Below the pieces are notes generated by a model. It made no database searches, had not been told where the DNA came from, and worked only from the letters and a program-made list of their open reading frames with translations. Of a DNA stretch of 64,000 nucleotides, positions 17,719 through 25,241 are shown one piece after another; the first letter of the stretch is position 1, and every line of letters starts with the position of its first letter. The translations under genes and the position numbers were made by a program. The stretch is from Thalassobacillus devorans (GTDB taxonomy: Bacteria; Bacillota; Bacilli; Bacillales; Halobacillaceae), in contig NZ_FXEH01000006.1 of assembly GCF_900176565.1 (NCBI RefSeq), positions 62,001 to 126,000 on the forward strand. Direction: 5' to 3'.

Positions 17719-19089
17719 GTGATGAAGTTATACGACCCAAAAATGAAGAGTCTTGATCGGATACATAGATTTACCTCGGTTCAGTTGATTGTATTATATT
17801 ACTTAGCTGCTATTATAATTGCTACGTTGTTATTGAGTTTGCCTGTCGCCCATCGACCGGGTGTAAATATCAGCTTTGTAGATACATTATTTACTGCAGT
17901 AAGTGCTGTAAGCGTTACGGGGCTTACAGCAGTATCAACTGCGGAAACGTTCAGTACGACTGGCCATGTCCTATTATTATGCATTCTTCAAGTCGGCGGC
18001 GTCGGTATTATGACCCTTGGGACATTTATCTGGATGATGTTTGGTCATCGAGTCGGGATTATGGAGCGACAGATGATTATGACAGACCAGAACATGTCTA
18101 AAACAGCTGGCCTTGTCAAATTACTCCGTCAAATTTTAATTTTATTGCTGACCATAGAATTTATAGGATTTCTTATTTTAGGGACTTATTATCTTAATTA
18201 TTTTCCGACCTGGCAGGAAGCTTATTTGCAAGGGGCATTTGGTGCAGTGAGTGCTACAACCAATGGAGGATTTGATATCACTGGAAGTTCGCTCCAACCA
18301 TTTGCAGAAGATTATTTTGTTCAAATCATTAATATGTTATTGATCATTTTGGGAGCTATTGGCTTCCCTGTATTAATCGAGGTTAAAGAATTCCTTGGAT
18401 ATAAGGGGGAGAATTACCGCTTTTCTCTTTACACGAAGCTGACTACTTTTACTTTCTTTCTTTTAATTATAGTAGGAACAATATTTATCTTTTTATCGGA
18501 GGCAGGAGATTTTTTCTTAGATAAAAACTGGCACGAGAGCCTATTCTATTCTTTATTCCAATCCGTGACATCCAGAAGTGGGGGCGTGTCCACGATGGAT
18601 GTGAGCGAATTTAGCATCCCGACCTTACTTGGAGTTTCTTTATTAATGTTTACCGGAGCTTCGCCAAGCAGTGTAGGCGGAGGAATTCGTACGACCACTT
18701 TTGCCATAGCCCTTTTAACGCTGTATATGTTTGCCCGGGGAAAAACAACGATCAAAATTTTTGATCGTGAAATTCATGACCGGGATATATTGAAATCTTA
18801 TGTGGTGATTATGACGGCTGTAACATTATGTGCCTTGGCTCTCATTACCATCGCGCATATAGAAGATAAATTCACATTAATAGAAATGATATTTGAAGTT
18901 TCCTCTGCGTTCGGGACTACTGGTTTATCGATGGGAATTACTCCAGAATTAAGTACGGGCAGTAAATTCGTAATTATGATGTTGATGTTTATCGGAAGGG
19001 TCGGTATTTTTTCTTTCTTATTCATCATTCGAGGGCAGGAAATTAAAGAACATTACCACTTTCCAAAAGAGCGGGTGATTGTCGGCTAG
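17719..19089 (+). CDS. Ktr/Trk-type potassium channel subunit (KtrB/KtrD-like)
   Basis: A 456-residue membrane protein of the Trk/Ktr/HKT family for Na+- or H+-linked K+ uptake. Four selectivity-filter-like loops are visible, including SAVSVTGLTAV, SATTNGGFD, TSRSGGVSTMD and SSAFGTTGLSMG. The start could be GTG at 17719 or ATG three bases later; GAGAGC upstream is a weak site. It usually needs a cytosolic KtrA/KtrC gating ring, whose gene is not in this window. An IS1182 element is inserted about 30 bases after its stop codon. Confidence 0.9.
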   Translation: MMKLYDPKMKSLDRIHRFTSVQLIVLYYLAAIIIATLLLSLPVAHRPGVNISFVDTLFTAVSAVSVTGLTAVSTAETFSTTGHVLLLCILQVGGVGIMTLGTFIWMMFGHRVGIMERQMIMTDQNMSKTAGLVKLLRQILILLLTIEFIGFLILGTYYLNYFPTWQEAYLQGAFGAVSATTNGGFDITGSSLQPFAEDYFVQIINMLLIILGAIGFPVLIEVKEFLGYKGENYRFSLYTKLTTFTFFLLIIVGTIFIFLSEAGDFFLDKNWHESLFYSLFQSVTSRSGGVSTMDVSEFSIPTLLGVSLLMFTGASPSSVGGGIRTTTFAIALLTLYMFARGKTTIKIFDREIHDRDILKSYVVIMTAVTLCALALITIAHIEDKFTLIEMIFEVSSAFGTTGLSMGITPELSTGSKFVIMMLMFIGRVGIFSFLFIIRGQEIKEHYHFPKERVIVG

Positions 19090-19118
19090 TACTTTCTGAA
19101 TTGGACGAATAGAAATCA

Positions 19119-19142
19119 AAAAAGAACGAGTCTGGGACATAA
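19119..19142 (+). repeat. IS left terminal inverted repeat
   Basis: It matches the complement of the sequence at about 20949-20972 except for two positions. It defines the left end of the IS1182-family element. Confidence 0.85.
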
Positions 19143-19157
19143 CTAGCCGAAAATAGT

Positions 19158-19204
19158 AAAAAAAGGGTTCCGATTATCGAATTTTGATGACCGGAACCTT
19201 TTTT
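19158..19204. terminator. Hairpin inside the left IS end
   Basis: GGTTCCG and CGGAACC are flanked by A-run and T-run on opposite sides, so it can stop transcription in either direction. It would serve as the transposase terminator and block readthrough from ktrB. Confidence 0.75.
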
Positions 19205-19242
19205 ACTGAGTCAATCTCATAATTGGTTAGACGGTTTCCGTT

Positions 19243-20805
19243 TCAGGCCGTGTACTTTCTCAAGTTCACGGCCAAAAAGGCAAAACCTAATTCATTTTCA
19301 ACGTTATCGCTGCCCCTAACGGACATGCGAGTGAAACGCAAATTAGCCTTCAGAAATCCAAAAACTGGCTCTACATCTACTTTGCGTCTGCCGTAGAGTT
19401 CGCCGGTTTTCTCATCCGAAAGCTTCTCTCTCACCGTATTTTTTTGTTGCTCCCACTTTTCATTATAATAGATTTTTCGATTGTTCCCTTCTTTTGCCTT
19501 CGTGCACTGGGAACGGAGCGGACATCCCGTACAATCTTCGCTCTCGTACACTTTGAACTCCCGAGTATAACCGTTTCGATCGGTTTTCTGGGATCGGTAA
19601 CGGAACGTCACTTGTTTTCCGTTAGGACACGTATAGGAATCTTCTTCTTCATTGTATGACCAATTCGCGGAGTGGAAGGCATTTTTTTGAAAGCTCTTCG
19701 TCTTCTCTTTACGATAAGAGTTGTATGTAATCAGAGGCTCACGCTCCCGGTTTTCCAGGACATCTTCATAATTTTCTTCACTCCCATAGCCCCCATCGGC
19801 GACGATGTAGTTCGGAAGTTCAAAGTAATCCTGTTCGATCCGATCAAGGAAAGGACCGAAGGTACGCATATCTGTGGGGTTCGGAAAAATATCATAAGCG
19901 AGGGCGTATTGACCTTCCGTCGCAACTTGGATATTATAGCCGGCTTTCAATTGCCCATTCTTCATATAATCATCTTTCATCCGCATAAATGTCGCATCGT
20001 GGTCTGTCTTCGAATAACTATTCCTTTTCCCGAAGATTTCCATGTCGTTCGCATATTTTTGCTTGCGCGCCGCAAAGTCTCTGAACTGTTTCCTGGCCTG
20101 ATTCGGTTCTTTGCGTTCGGAACGAATTTGTTTTCGTTCACTTGTGTCTTCGCTTTCTTCAATTTTCCGGTTCAAGTCTTCGACTTTTTCATCTAATGTT
20201 TCGGCTATATCAGAAAGTTCGTCGACCGATAATTCCTCCGGATTTTCCCTTTCTATTTCAGGGATGATTTCCTTTTCCACTAATTCATCATACATTTGGT
20301 TGGACTTTTCTATTAGCTTGTCGCTGTAGTTTTCGACGGCCTTACGCCAGACGAACGTAAACTTGTTGGCGTTTGCTTCTATCTTGGTTCCATCAATAAA
20401 AATAGCTTCCGCATCAATGATATCTTCTTGAACCAGTCGGGAACGAAACTGGACAAAGCTCTGGCGAAGAAGATCTTTGACGGCGGGGTGGACACGGAAC
20501 CGATTAATGGTTCGATAGCTGGGCTCATAACCTTGAGCCAGCCACATCATACGCACACTATCCTTGAGTAGCCCTTCGATTTTTCTTCCAGAGAACACGG
20601 ATTGGGTGTAGGCGCATAAAATGACCTTCATCATCATGCGTGGGTGATACGCCGGGCATCCCGTGTCACGCAGGAATGCTGAAAAGGCTTCATCCGGAAT
20701 ACTTTCCACCAACTCATGCACGGCATAGGCGATATCATTATCTTGAAGTTTCATTTCCACATCCATAGGCAAGATTACTTGGTTCATGTTATACTGTTTA
20801 AACAT
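19243..20805 (-). CDS. IS1182-family transposase
   Basis: A 520-residue DDE transposase. The N-terminal IS1182/IS5-like domain carries CPAYHPRMMMKVILCAY. The catalytic Asp residues are in FIDGTKIEANANKFTF (about residue 138) and IVADGGYGSEENYEDV (about 345), and the Glu in DVEPVFGFLKANLRF (about 480). A charged coiled-coil-like region occupies about 160-240. A Cys-rich segment CTGCPLRSQC may bind metal. The reading frame is intact, so the element may still move. GGAGGTGTCCTT precedes the start. Confidence 0.95.
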   Translation of the reverse strand: MFKQYNMNQVILPMDVEMKLQDNDIAYAVHELVESIPDEAFSAFLRDTGCPAYHPRMMMKVILCAYTQSVFSGRKIEGLLKDSVRMMWLAQGYEPSYRTINRFRVHPAVKDLLRQSFVQFRSRLVQEDIIDAEAIFIDGTKIEANANKFTFVWRKAVENYSDKLIEKSNQMYDELVEKEIIPEIERENPEELSVDELSDIAETLDEKVEDLNRKIEESEDTSERKQIRSERKEPNQARKQFRDFAARKQKYANDMEIFGKRNSYSKTDHDATFMRMKDDYMKNGQLKAGYNIQVATEGQYALAYDIFPNPTDMRTFGPFLDRIEQDYFELPNYIVADGGYGSEENYEDVLENREREPLITYNSYRKEKTKSFQKNAFHSANWSYNEEEDSYTCPNGKQVTFRYRSQKTDRNGYTREFKVYESEDCTGCPLRSQCTKAKEGNNRKIYYNEKWEQQKNTVREKLSDEKTGELYGRRKVDVEPVFGFLKANLRFTRMSVRGSDNVENELGFAFLAVNLRKYTA

Positions 20806-20893
20806 AAGGACACCTCCGATGGTTGTTGTGTGGTAACTTTAATTTTATCAGAGGTTGTCCTTATTTTCTTTATTGAAAATAAAAGAAAACCAT

Positions 20894-20933
20894 AAAAAAG
20901 TGGTCGGCATCATTTTGATGCCGACCACTTTCC
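20894..20933. terminator. Hairpin inside the right IS end
   Basis: A 15-bp perfect stem (20898-20912 with 20916-20930) and a 3-base loop. It lies between the peptide gene and the transposase start, so it should block transcription entering the element. Confidence 0.8.
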
Positions 20934-20948
20934 GTTTAATTTACTGGG

Positions 20949-20972
20949 TTTTGTCCCAGCCTCGTTCTTTTT
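20949..20972 (-). repeat. IS right terminal inverted repeat
   Basis: The complement reads AAAAAGAACGAGGCTGGGAC and pairs with the left end. It lies 11 bases from the stop codon of the small peptide gene. Confidence 0.85.
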
Positions 20973-20983
20973 CATAATTAATA

Positions 20984-21124
20984 TTAATCAGTGATTTCGA
21001 TTGAGTTAAGACCGCCTACGCGAGGTTTGTCAGCAGCTTCATCTTGTACATTACTTTCAGCCAGACCAAGACCGAACACAGCAGCCAATCCCAATACTAG
21101 AACCAATTTTGTCGCTTTTTTCAC
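20984..21124 (-). CDS. Candidate secreted signalling peptide precursor (NprX/Phr-like)
   Basis: A 46-residue precursor: a positively charged N-terminus (MKKATK), a hydrophobic core of about 15 residues, then a hydrophilic tail of about 24 residues including AADKPRVGG. GTG is the start, one base after the stop of the HTH-TPR receptor gene, with GGAGGAGG inside the receptor's last codons, so translation is coupled. This is the usual layout of RRNPP receptor-peptide pairs. The KP...VG pattern resembles the B. cereus NprX signal SKPDIVG. The mature peptide is not proven; DKPRVGG is one candidate. Confidence 0.7.
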   Translation of the reverse strand: MKKATKLVLVLGLAAVFGLGLAESNVQDEAADKPRVGGLNSIEITD

Positions 21125-21125
21125 G

Positions 21126-22403
21126 TTAAACTCCTCCTCCACAATTAATTTTTTTGGTAGCATGTAGTGTCTTTTGATAGTACATACTTGATTGTTTATA
21201 ATTACCCCCCTGGAAGTGATGATCTCCAAGAGTTTTGTAAACATCTATCAGCACAGAATGCTTATTCGATTTCTCATAACATTCAATTGCTGAGAACAAC
21301 TTAGAAAGGTAATCATCATCCTTTTTGAATTTCAAAATGAATTCAACGAAATAGATAATATAATTAGATTCAAACATTTCTTTATTTGATACAATATCAA
21401 ATAAGTTTTCTGCTCGAATATCTTGATTTGTTTTTAAATAGATATCCATTAAGGTATTATAAGTTTCCCATATAGAACTGCTTTCTTCTTCAATATCAAT
21501 GTTTATAGATTTCTCTAAAAAATTAACAGCATTTATAAAGTCTTCAAGCTGTTTGTATACAAGCCCTTTATTATAGTAGATATCTGCAAGTAAATGATTG
21601 TAATCGTACTTTTGAGCTGTTAGTTCAGCCTGTTTAAGGTATTGTAGGGCTTCTTCGTATTGTTCAATATATAGATGTTGAACTCCTAAAAGATTATTTG
21701 TTTTGCATAATAGAGTTTCATATTTCTTTGTATATTCAAACATGAACTTAGCTTTTAAGCCGAACTGGATTGCTTTACTATGTAAGTTCAATTCACCATA
21801 TAACAAAGCAATGTTATAAATGACTGCAGCTTTCATAGCTCCCTGCTCTACAGAATCAACAAACATTTCCATATAATAAGTGCTTTCCTTGATCATGTTC
21901 TCTGAAAAAGTCTTGAGTGCCATCATATAGTTGAAGCTTTCTCTTACCAGCTTTGGATAAGAGCGAAGTTCAGTTTCATCCATATAGTTGATGATGTATT
22001 CTTCATAAAGGTCAATGGCATTTTTCGTATCATTGATTTTGTAGTAATAAGCACATTTCAAGCAGAGATAGGTGGCTTCGAGACTGATCGGTGACAGGTA
22101 TTCGAAGTAGTTTTCTTCAATGACTTCAATAACTTCTTTCGCCTTATCCGGGTGAAGCACTATGTTGGAGAGCAGGAGACGCAGAATATATTCCGCATCC
22201 TCATCCCGTTGTTCGTAATTCGTCAGAAACCCCGGGTGTACTTCGAATTTTCGTTCTAATGCTTGCAACACATGCGGCCTGGGAGGGTAGTTGCCTTCCT
22301 CAATTTTAGCCAGATAGCTGGAAGAAGTAATAGTGTCTGCTGTTTGCTTTAAGGTTAGCTTCCGATTGTTTCTCATGATTTGAATGCGATTACCAATGTG
22401 CAT
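21126..22403 (-). CDS. RRNPP-family HTH-TPR regulator (NprR-like quorum sensor)
   Basis: A 425-residue protein. Residues about 4-60 are a Cro/CI-type helix-turn-helix (LTLKQTADTITSSSYLAKIEEG); residues about 70-420 are helical TPR repeats, clearest around YNHLLADIYYNKGLVYKQLE and LGDHHFQGGNYKQSSMYYQK. Length and order match NprR (about 420 residues), a peptide-controlled regulator of protease and sporulation genes in Bacillus. The small precursor directly downstream is its likely signal. The gene looks AT-richer than its neighbours, which with the adjacent IS suggests acquisition. PlcR-like and AimR-like receptors are alternatives. Confidence 0.85.
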   Translation of the reverse strand: MHIGNRIQIMRNNRKLTLKQTADTITSSSYLAKIEEGNYPPRPHVLQALERKFEVHPGFLTNYEQRDEDAEYILRLLLSNIVLHPDKAKEVIEVIEENYFEYLSPISLEATYLCLKCAYYYKINDTKNAIDLYEEYIINYMDETELRSYPKLVRESFNYMMALKTFSENMIKESTYYMEMFVDSVEQGAMKAAVIYNIALLYGELNLHSKAIQFGLKAKFMFEYTKKYETLLCKTNNLLGVQHLYIEQYEEALQYLKQAELTAQKYDYNHLLADIYYNKGLVYKQLEDFINAVNFLEKSINIDIEEESSSIWETYNTLMDIYLKTNQDIRAENLFDIVSNKEMFESNYIIYFVEFILKFKKDDDYLSKLFSAIECYEKSNKHSVLIDVYKTLGDHHFQGGNYKQSSMYYQKTLHATKKINCGGGV

Positions 22404-22672
22404 AATCAGACCCCATCGTGTTTTTTATTCAAAAGACTCAGAATATCGAGTCTTAATTATTTTCATATTATACCAAAACAGGAAAAAAGGAAATATTCCT
22501 TACGGTTTTTGTGAGAAAACTATCATGAAAAACAGGTGAAAAGACCTACTTGTTAAATCTTTTTTCTTATAACCCGCCAATTATTTACATCTTTTAGAAG
22601 GTGTATATATCTATTAACCGTTAAAAAGAAACATGGGTAAAAAGTTATCCTTTTCAAAAATTCTGAATATGC

Positions 22673-22678
22673 TATAAT
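22673..22678 (+). promoter_or_regulatory. Extended -10 promoter for the leader and pyrH paralogue
   Basis: TATAAT preceded by TGC (an extended -10), with TTTTCA 16 bases upstream as a weak -35 (22651-22656). The start point would be about 22685, giving a leader of some 185 bases before the pyrH-like start. Confidence 0.6.
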
Positions 22679-22714
22679 GGTTGAACAAATCTGAAGAAGT
22701 AAGGAGCGATCTTG

Positions 22715-22789
22715 ATGAAACAGCCTTGGAGAATACAACATGCAGGTCAACATGGTCATTATCGTTCCTTTATTTACAGGAGAGCATAG
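22715..22789 (+). CDS. 24-codon leader peptide ORF
   Basis: It starts ATG with AAGGAG 8 bases upstream, encodes MKQPWRIQHAGQHGHYRSFI followed by YRRA, and stops at TAG. The stop lies directly after the left arm of a terminator hairpin, so a ribosome reaching the end would cover that arm. The peptide has four His and five Arg in 24 residues. The layout is that of a transcription-attenuation leader for the pyrH-like gene downstream; the inducing condition is unknown. Confidence 0.6.
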   Translation: MKQPWRIQHAGQHGHYRSFIYRRA

Positions 22790-22814
22790 GCATATCCAGC
22801 CGTGCTCTTTTTTT
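22781..22814 (+). terminator. Attenuator hairpin between leader ORF and pyrH paralogue
   Basis: AGAGCA (22781-22786) pairs with TGCTCT (22803-22808), extended by a GGC/GCC helix inside the loop, followed by seven T. It overlaps the end of the leader ORF. It is best read as a conditional terminator, as the next gene starts only 54 bases later in the same direction. Confidence 0.7.
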
Positions 22815-22868
22815 GTATGCCAGGAAGTTCTGCTGCATGTTTGGCCCAGGAGAATAGGAGGAAATGGT

Positions 22869-23609
22869 ATGAGGTACCAGCGCGTTTTAGTTAAGATCAG
22901 TGGCGGTGCGTTAGGTGGAAATAATAATGAAAACTTTGACCATGATCGTTTAAACCATATAGCCAATGAGATATTATCACTTATAGATGCAGGGATCGAG
23001 GTAGCAATAGTAGTCGGCGGAGGAAACATTTTCAGAGGCCGGACGGCGGAAGCCTGGGGGATCGACCGGGTAGAAGCGGATAATATCGGGACGATGGGAA
23101 CGGTCATCAACAGTTTGATGCTCCGGGGTGTCTTGAAAAGTAAAACCAATCAGGAAGTCAGAGTAATGACGTCCGTACCGATTGCTGCGGTGGCTGAACC
23201 TTATATACGTCTTAAAGCCATGCATCACCTGGCGAAAGGTTATTTAATCATATGTGCGGGAGGTAATGGCCAGCCGTTTGTGACGACAGACTATCCAGGT
23301 GTCCAGCGTGCTGTGGAACTGAATTGTGATGCCATCCTGGTAGCAAAGCAAGGAGTAGACGGAGTCTTTACAGCTGACCCTAATAAAAATTGCAAAGCGA
23401 AAATGTATACGAACTTGAATTATGATGATATATTACTTAAAAACATTCAGGTGATGGACCAAACCGCATTGCTGTTAGCAAGGGACCATCAGTTACCCGT
23501 GCATATATTCAATTTTGACCACCCGGGTATCATGAAGGAATTATGTTCAGGGAGAGATGTCGGAACTATTGTATCCAATCATCCTTCCACCCTGAAAGAA
23601 GATGCATAG
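22869..23609 (+). CDS. UMP kinase-like protein (PyrH paralogue)
   Basis: A 246-residue amino-acid-kinase-fold protein most like UMP kinase PyrH. It has VVGGGNIFRG (residues about 50-59), DNIGTMGTVINSLML, VAEPYIRLKAMHHL, TTDYPGVQRAVEL and KQGVDGVFTADPNKN, matching UMP kinase blocks in order. The N-terminal KISGGALGG differs from the usual KLSGEAL, and DNIGTMGT from the usual DYMGMLAT. The start is set by AGGAGG 7 bases upstream. The housekeeping pyrH normally sits between tsf and frr, so this is probably a specialised paralogue, controlled by the leader upstream. Confidence 0.8.
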   Translation: MRYQRVLVKISGGALGGNNNENFDHDRLNHIANEILSLIDAGIEVAIVVGGGNIFRGRTAEAWGIDRVEADNIGTMGTVINSLMLRGVLKSKTNQEVRVMTSVPIAAVAEPYIRLKAMHHLAKGYLIICAGGNGQPFVTTDYPGVQRAVELNCDAILVAKQGVDGVFTADPNKNCKAKMYTNLNYDDILLKNIQVMDQTALLLARDHQLPVHIFNFDHPGIMKELCSGRDVGTIVSNHPSTLKEDA

Positions 23610-23684
23610 GAAATTCTATAAAATCCGTGCGAATTGGGAGACTATAATATAAGATACGCTTTAATGGTAAAGGAGAGAGAGTAC

Positions 23685-24578
23685 ATGGCAATCAAGCCAA
23701 TCATTTTGTCAGGGAAAGAATTTGTAAATCACGATGAACTGAGCTATCCCTTTGAGGAAAGAGGATTGCAATTTGGCGATGGCGTTTATGAGGTGATCCG
23801 CGTTTATGGTGGCAGCTACTACCTGCTGAATGAACATGTTGATCGGTTATTCCGCTCAGCAGAGGCAATTAAAATTGCTCTTCCATTTTCAAAAAACGAA
23901 CTGAAAGAGTTACTGGATCAACTATTAGAAAAAAACTTGGTAGATAAGGATGCGAAAGTGTATCTGCAAGTTACTCGCGGTTCAGCTGCCAGGGATCACG
24001 CTTTTCCGGCAGATGTTGAAGCTAACTTTTACGCGTATGCTCAAGAGCTGCCGAGAAACCTAGAAGTAATGAAGAGTGGCGGATCTGTTATCTCACATAA
24101 AGACCTTCGCTGGGACTGGTGTTATATCAAGAGTTTGAACCTGCTCCCCAATGTGCTTGCCAAACAGGAAGCAAAAGAGAAAGGCTGTGTAGAGGCGATA
24201 TTGCATAAGGACGGTCTGGTGACAGAAGGAAGCTCTTCGAATGCCTATCTCGTTCGTGATGGAAAAGTTTATACCCATCCGGCAAAAGAAAACATTCTTC
24301 ATGGCTGCGTACGAATGCGAGTAGAACAATTTTGCCGTGATTTAGATATTCCGTTCGTTGAAGATGCATTCCGTGTAGAAGATATCCAATATGCTGACGA
24401 GATGTTCATCTCCAGCAGTACGGCAGAAATTACACCAATCATTGAGTTTGACGGTAAGAAAATAGGAAACGGCATACCTGGTGAGATTACGCGAGAACTG
24501 CAGCATGCCTATGAACAAGATGCAGGAATTCCCATGGCAAATTCACTGTTTGAAAGGGTGGAAAGACAAAACGCCTAG
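23685..24578 (+). CDS. dat: D-amino-acid transaminase
   Basis: A 297-residue fold-type IV PLP enzyme that interconverts D-alanine and D-glutamate with their keto acids, supplying cell-wall D-amino acids. FEERGLQFGDGVYEVIRVYGG is at the start, the PLP lysine is in YIKSLNLLPNVLAKQEA (about residue 149), and the EGSSSNAYLV loop binds phosphate. Length and motifs match Bacillus Dat. The ATG has AAAGGAGAGAGAG upstream. A TATAAT sequence just before the gene suggests it may have its own promoter after pyrH-like. A terminator follows. Confidence 0.93.
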   Translation: MAIKPIILSGKEFVNHDELSYPFEERGLQFGDGVYEVIRVYGGSYYLLNEHVDRLFRSAEAIKIALPFSKNELKELLDQLLEKNLVDKDAKVYLQVTRGSAARDHAFPADVEANFYAYAQELPRNLEVMKSGGSVISHKDLRWDWCYIKSLNLLPNVLAKQEAKEKGCVEAILHKDGLVTEGSSSNAYLVRDGKVYTHPAKENILHGCVRMRVEQFCRDLDIPFVEDAFRVEDIQYADEMFISSSTAEITPIIEFDGKKIGNGIPGEITRELQHAYEQDAGIPMANSLFERVERQNA

Positions 24579-24613
24579 TATTAGCAATATAAAAAAAGTC
24601 ATTAAATAAGCAG

Positions 24614-24645
24614 AGGCGGCCAAACTATTATTGGGCGCCTTTTTT
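24614..24645 (+). terminator. Terminator after dat
   Basis: AGGCGGCCAA pairs with TTGGGCGCCT (one mismatch), followed by six T. Confidence 0.8.
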
Positions 24646-24781
24646 GTATTTTAAGAAAGTTTAATCATGTGAAAGTATTAAAGTATAAGAAACACTTAGG
24701 CTTTCGCAGTCAGGACTTGGCGACAGGCTATGGTTTCTCCTGTACAATGAAAGAGCAGCACATATAAAGGAGGAAATGATG

Positions 24782-25222
24782 ATGAAGAAACTTCAGTTGG
24801 ATTTAACTCCATTGCAGTATCAAAAGCTTGTAGAAACCTTGTTTTTAAGTGGCTGGATGATCAACACTACAAGAGAAGAATTGGATGAAGAATTTGAAGC
24901 GCTTCGTGATCATGTGTTCCAGTATTATAAGGAAGCTGGGATGGAAGGGTTGATTGAAGAGAACGAGGAAATCGATTGTAAAGACTTAAATGTAGATTAT
25001 GAGTCCAGACTGCTCTCCCGTTACATTGAAAATTATGATGAGCAAGTATTTTGGGAAAAGCTCGCGGAAAAACTGGCAGACCGCGAACTAGTCAAAACAG
25101 AAGGACCGGTTGCTGTACCCCTGAATGAGGGACAGATATTAAGGAAGCTATCCTTGGAAGAAGAGATAGAAGAAGATCTGAAAATGAATGGGCTTCAACG
25201 TGTAAAATGGGAGCGCGAATAA
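24782..25222 (+). CDS. Conserved acidic hypothetical protein
   Basis: A 146-residue, very acidic (Glu-rich), soluble, mostly helical protein with no signal peptide. I do not recognise a named family. AAAGGAGG lies 8 bases before the chosen ATG; two further in-frame ATGs lie just upstream but too near the ribosome site. It is a single gene convergent with the germination operon, with only 19 bases between the stop codons. Confidence 0.75.
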   Translation: MKKLQLDLTPLQYQKLVETLFLSGWMINTTREELDEEFEALRDHVFQYYKEAGMEGLIEENEEIDCKDLNVDYESRLLSRYIENYDEQVFWEKLAEKLADRELVKTEGPVAVPLNEGQILRKLSLEEEIEEDLKMNGLQRVKWERE

Positions 25223-25241
25223 ATTATTAAATAATGGATGT

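Larger units (their letters stand above)
19119..20972. mobile_element. Complete IS1182-family insertion sequence
   Basis: About 1.85 kb bounded by near-perfect inverted terminal repeats: the left starts AAAAAGAACGAGTCTGGGAC and the right end is its complement with two mismatches over about 24 bases. It contains one full transposase gene on the minus strand. Strong hairpins lie inside each end (19158-19204 and 20894-20933). No clear target duplication could be identified by eye. It lies between ktrB and the RRNPP peptide gene and disrupts neither coding sequence. Confidence 0.9.

Noticed and set aside
19672-20196. Plus-strand ORF inside the transposase gene
   Set aside because: It is a mirror frame of the transposase, without a start context.
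22740-22868. N-terminal extension of the pyrH-like gene starting at 22740
   Set aside because: The extension crosses a terminator hairpin, lacks a ribosome site and has no match to UMP kinases; AGGAGG before 22869 marks the real start.
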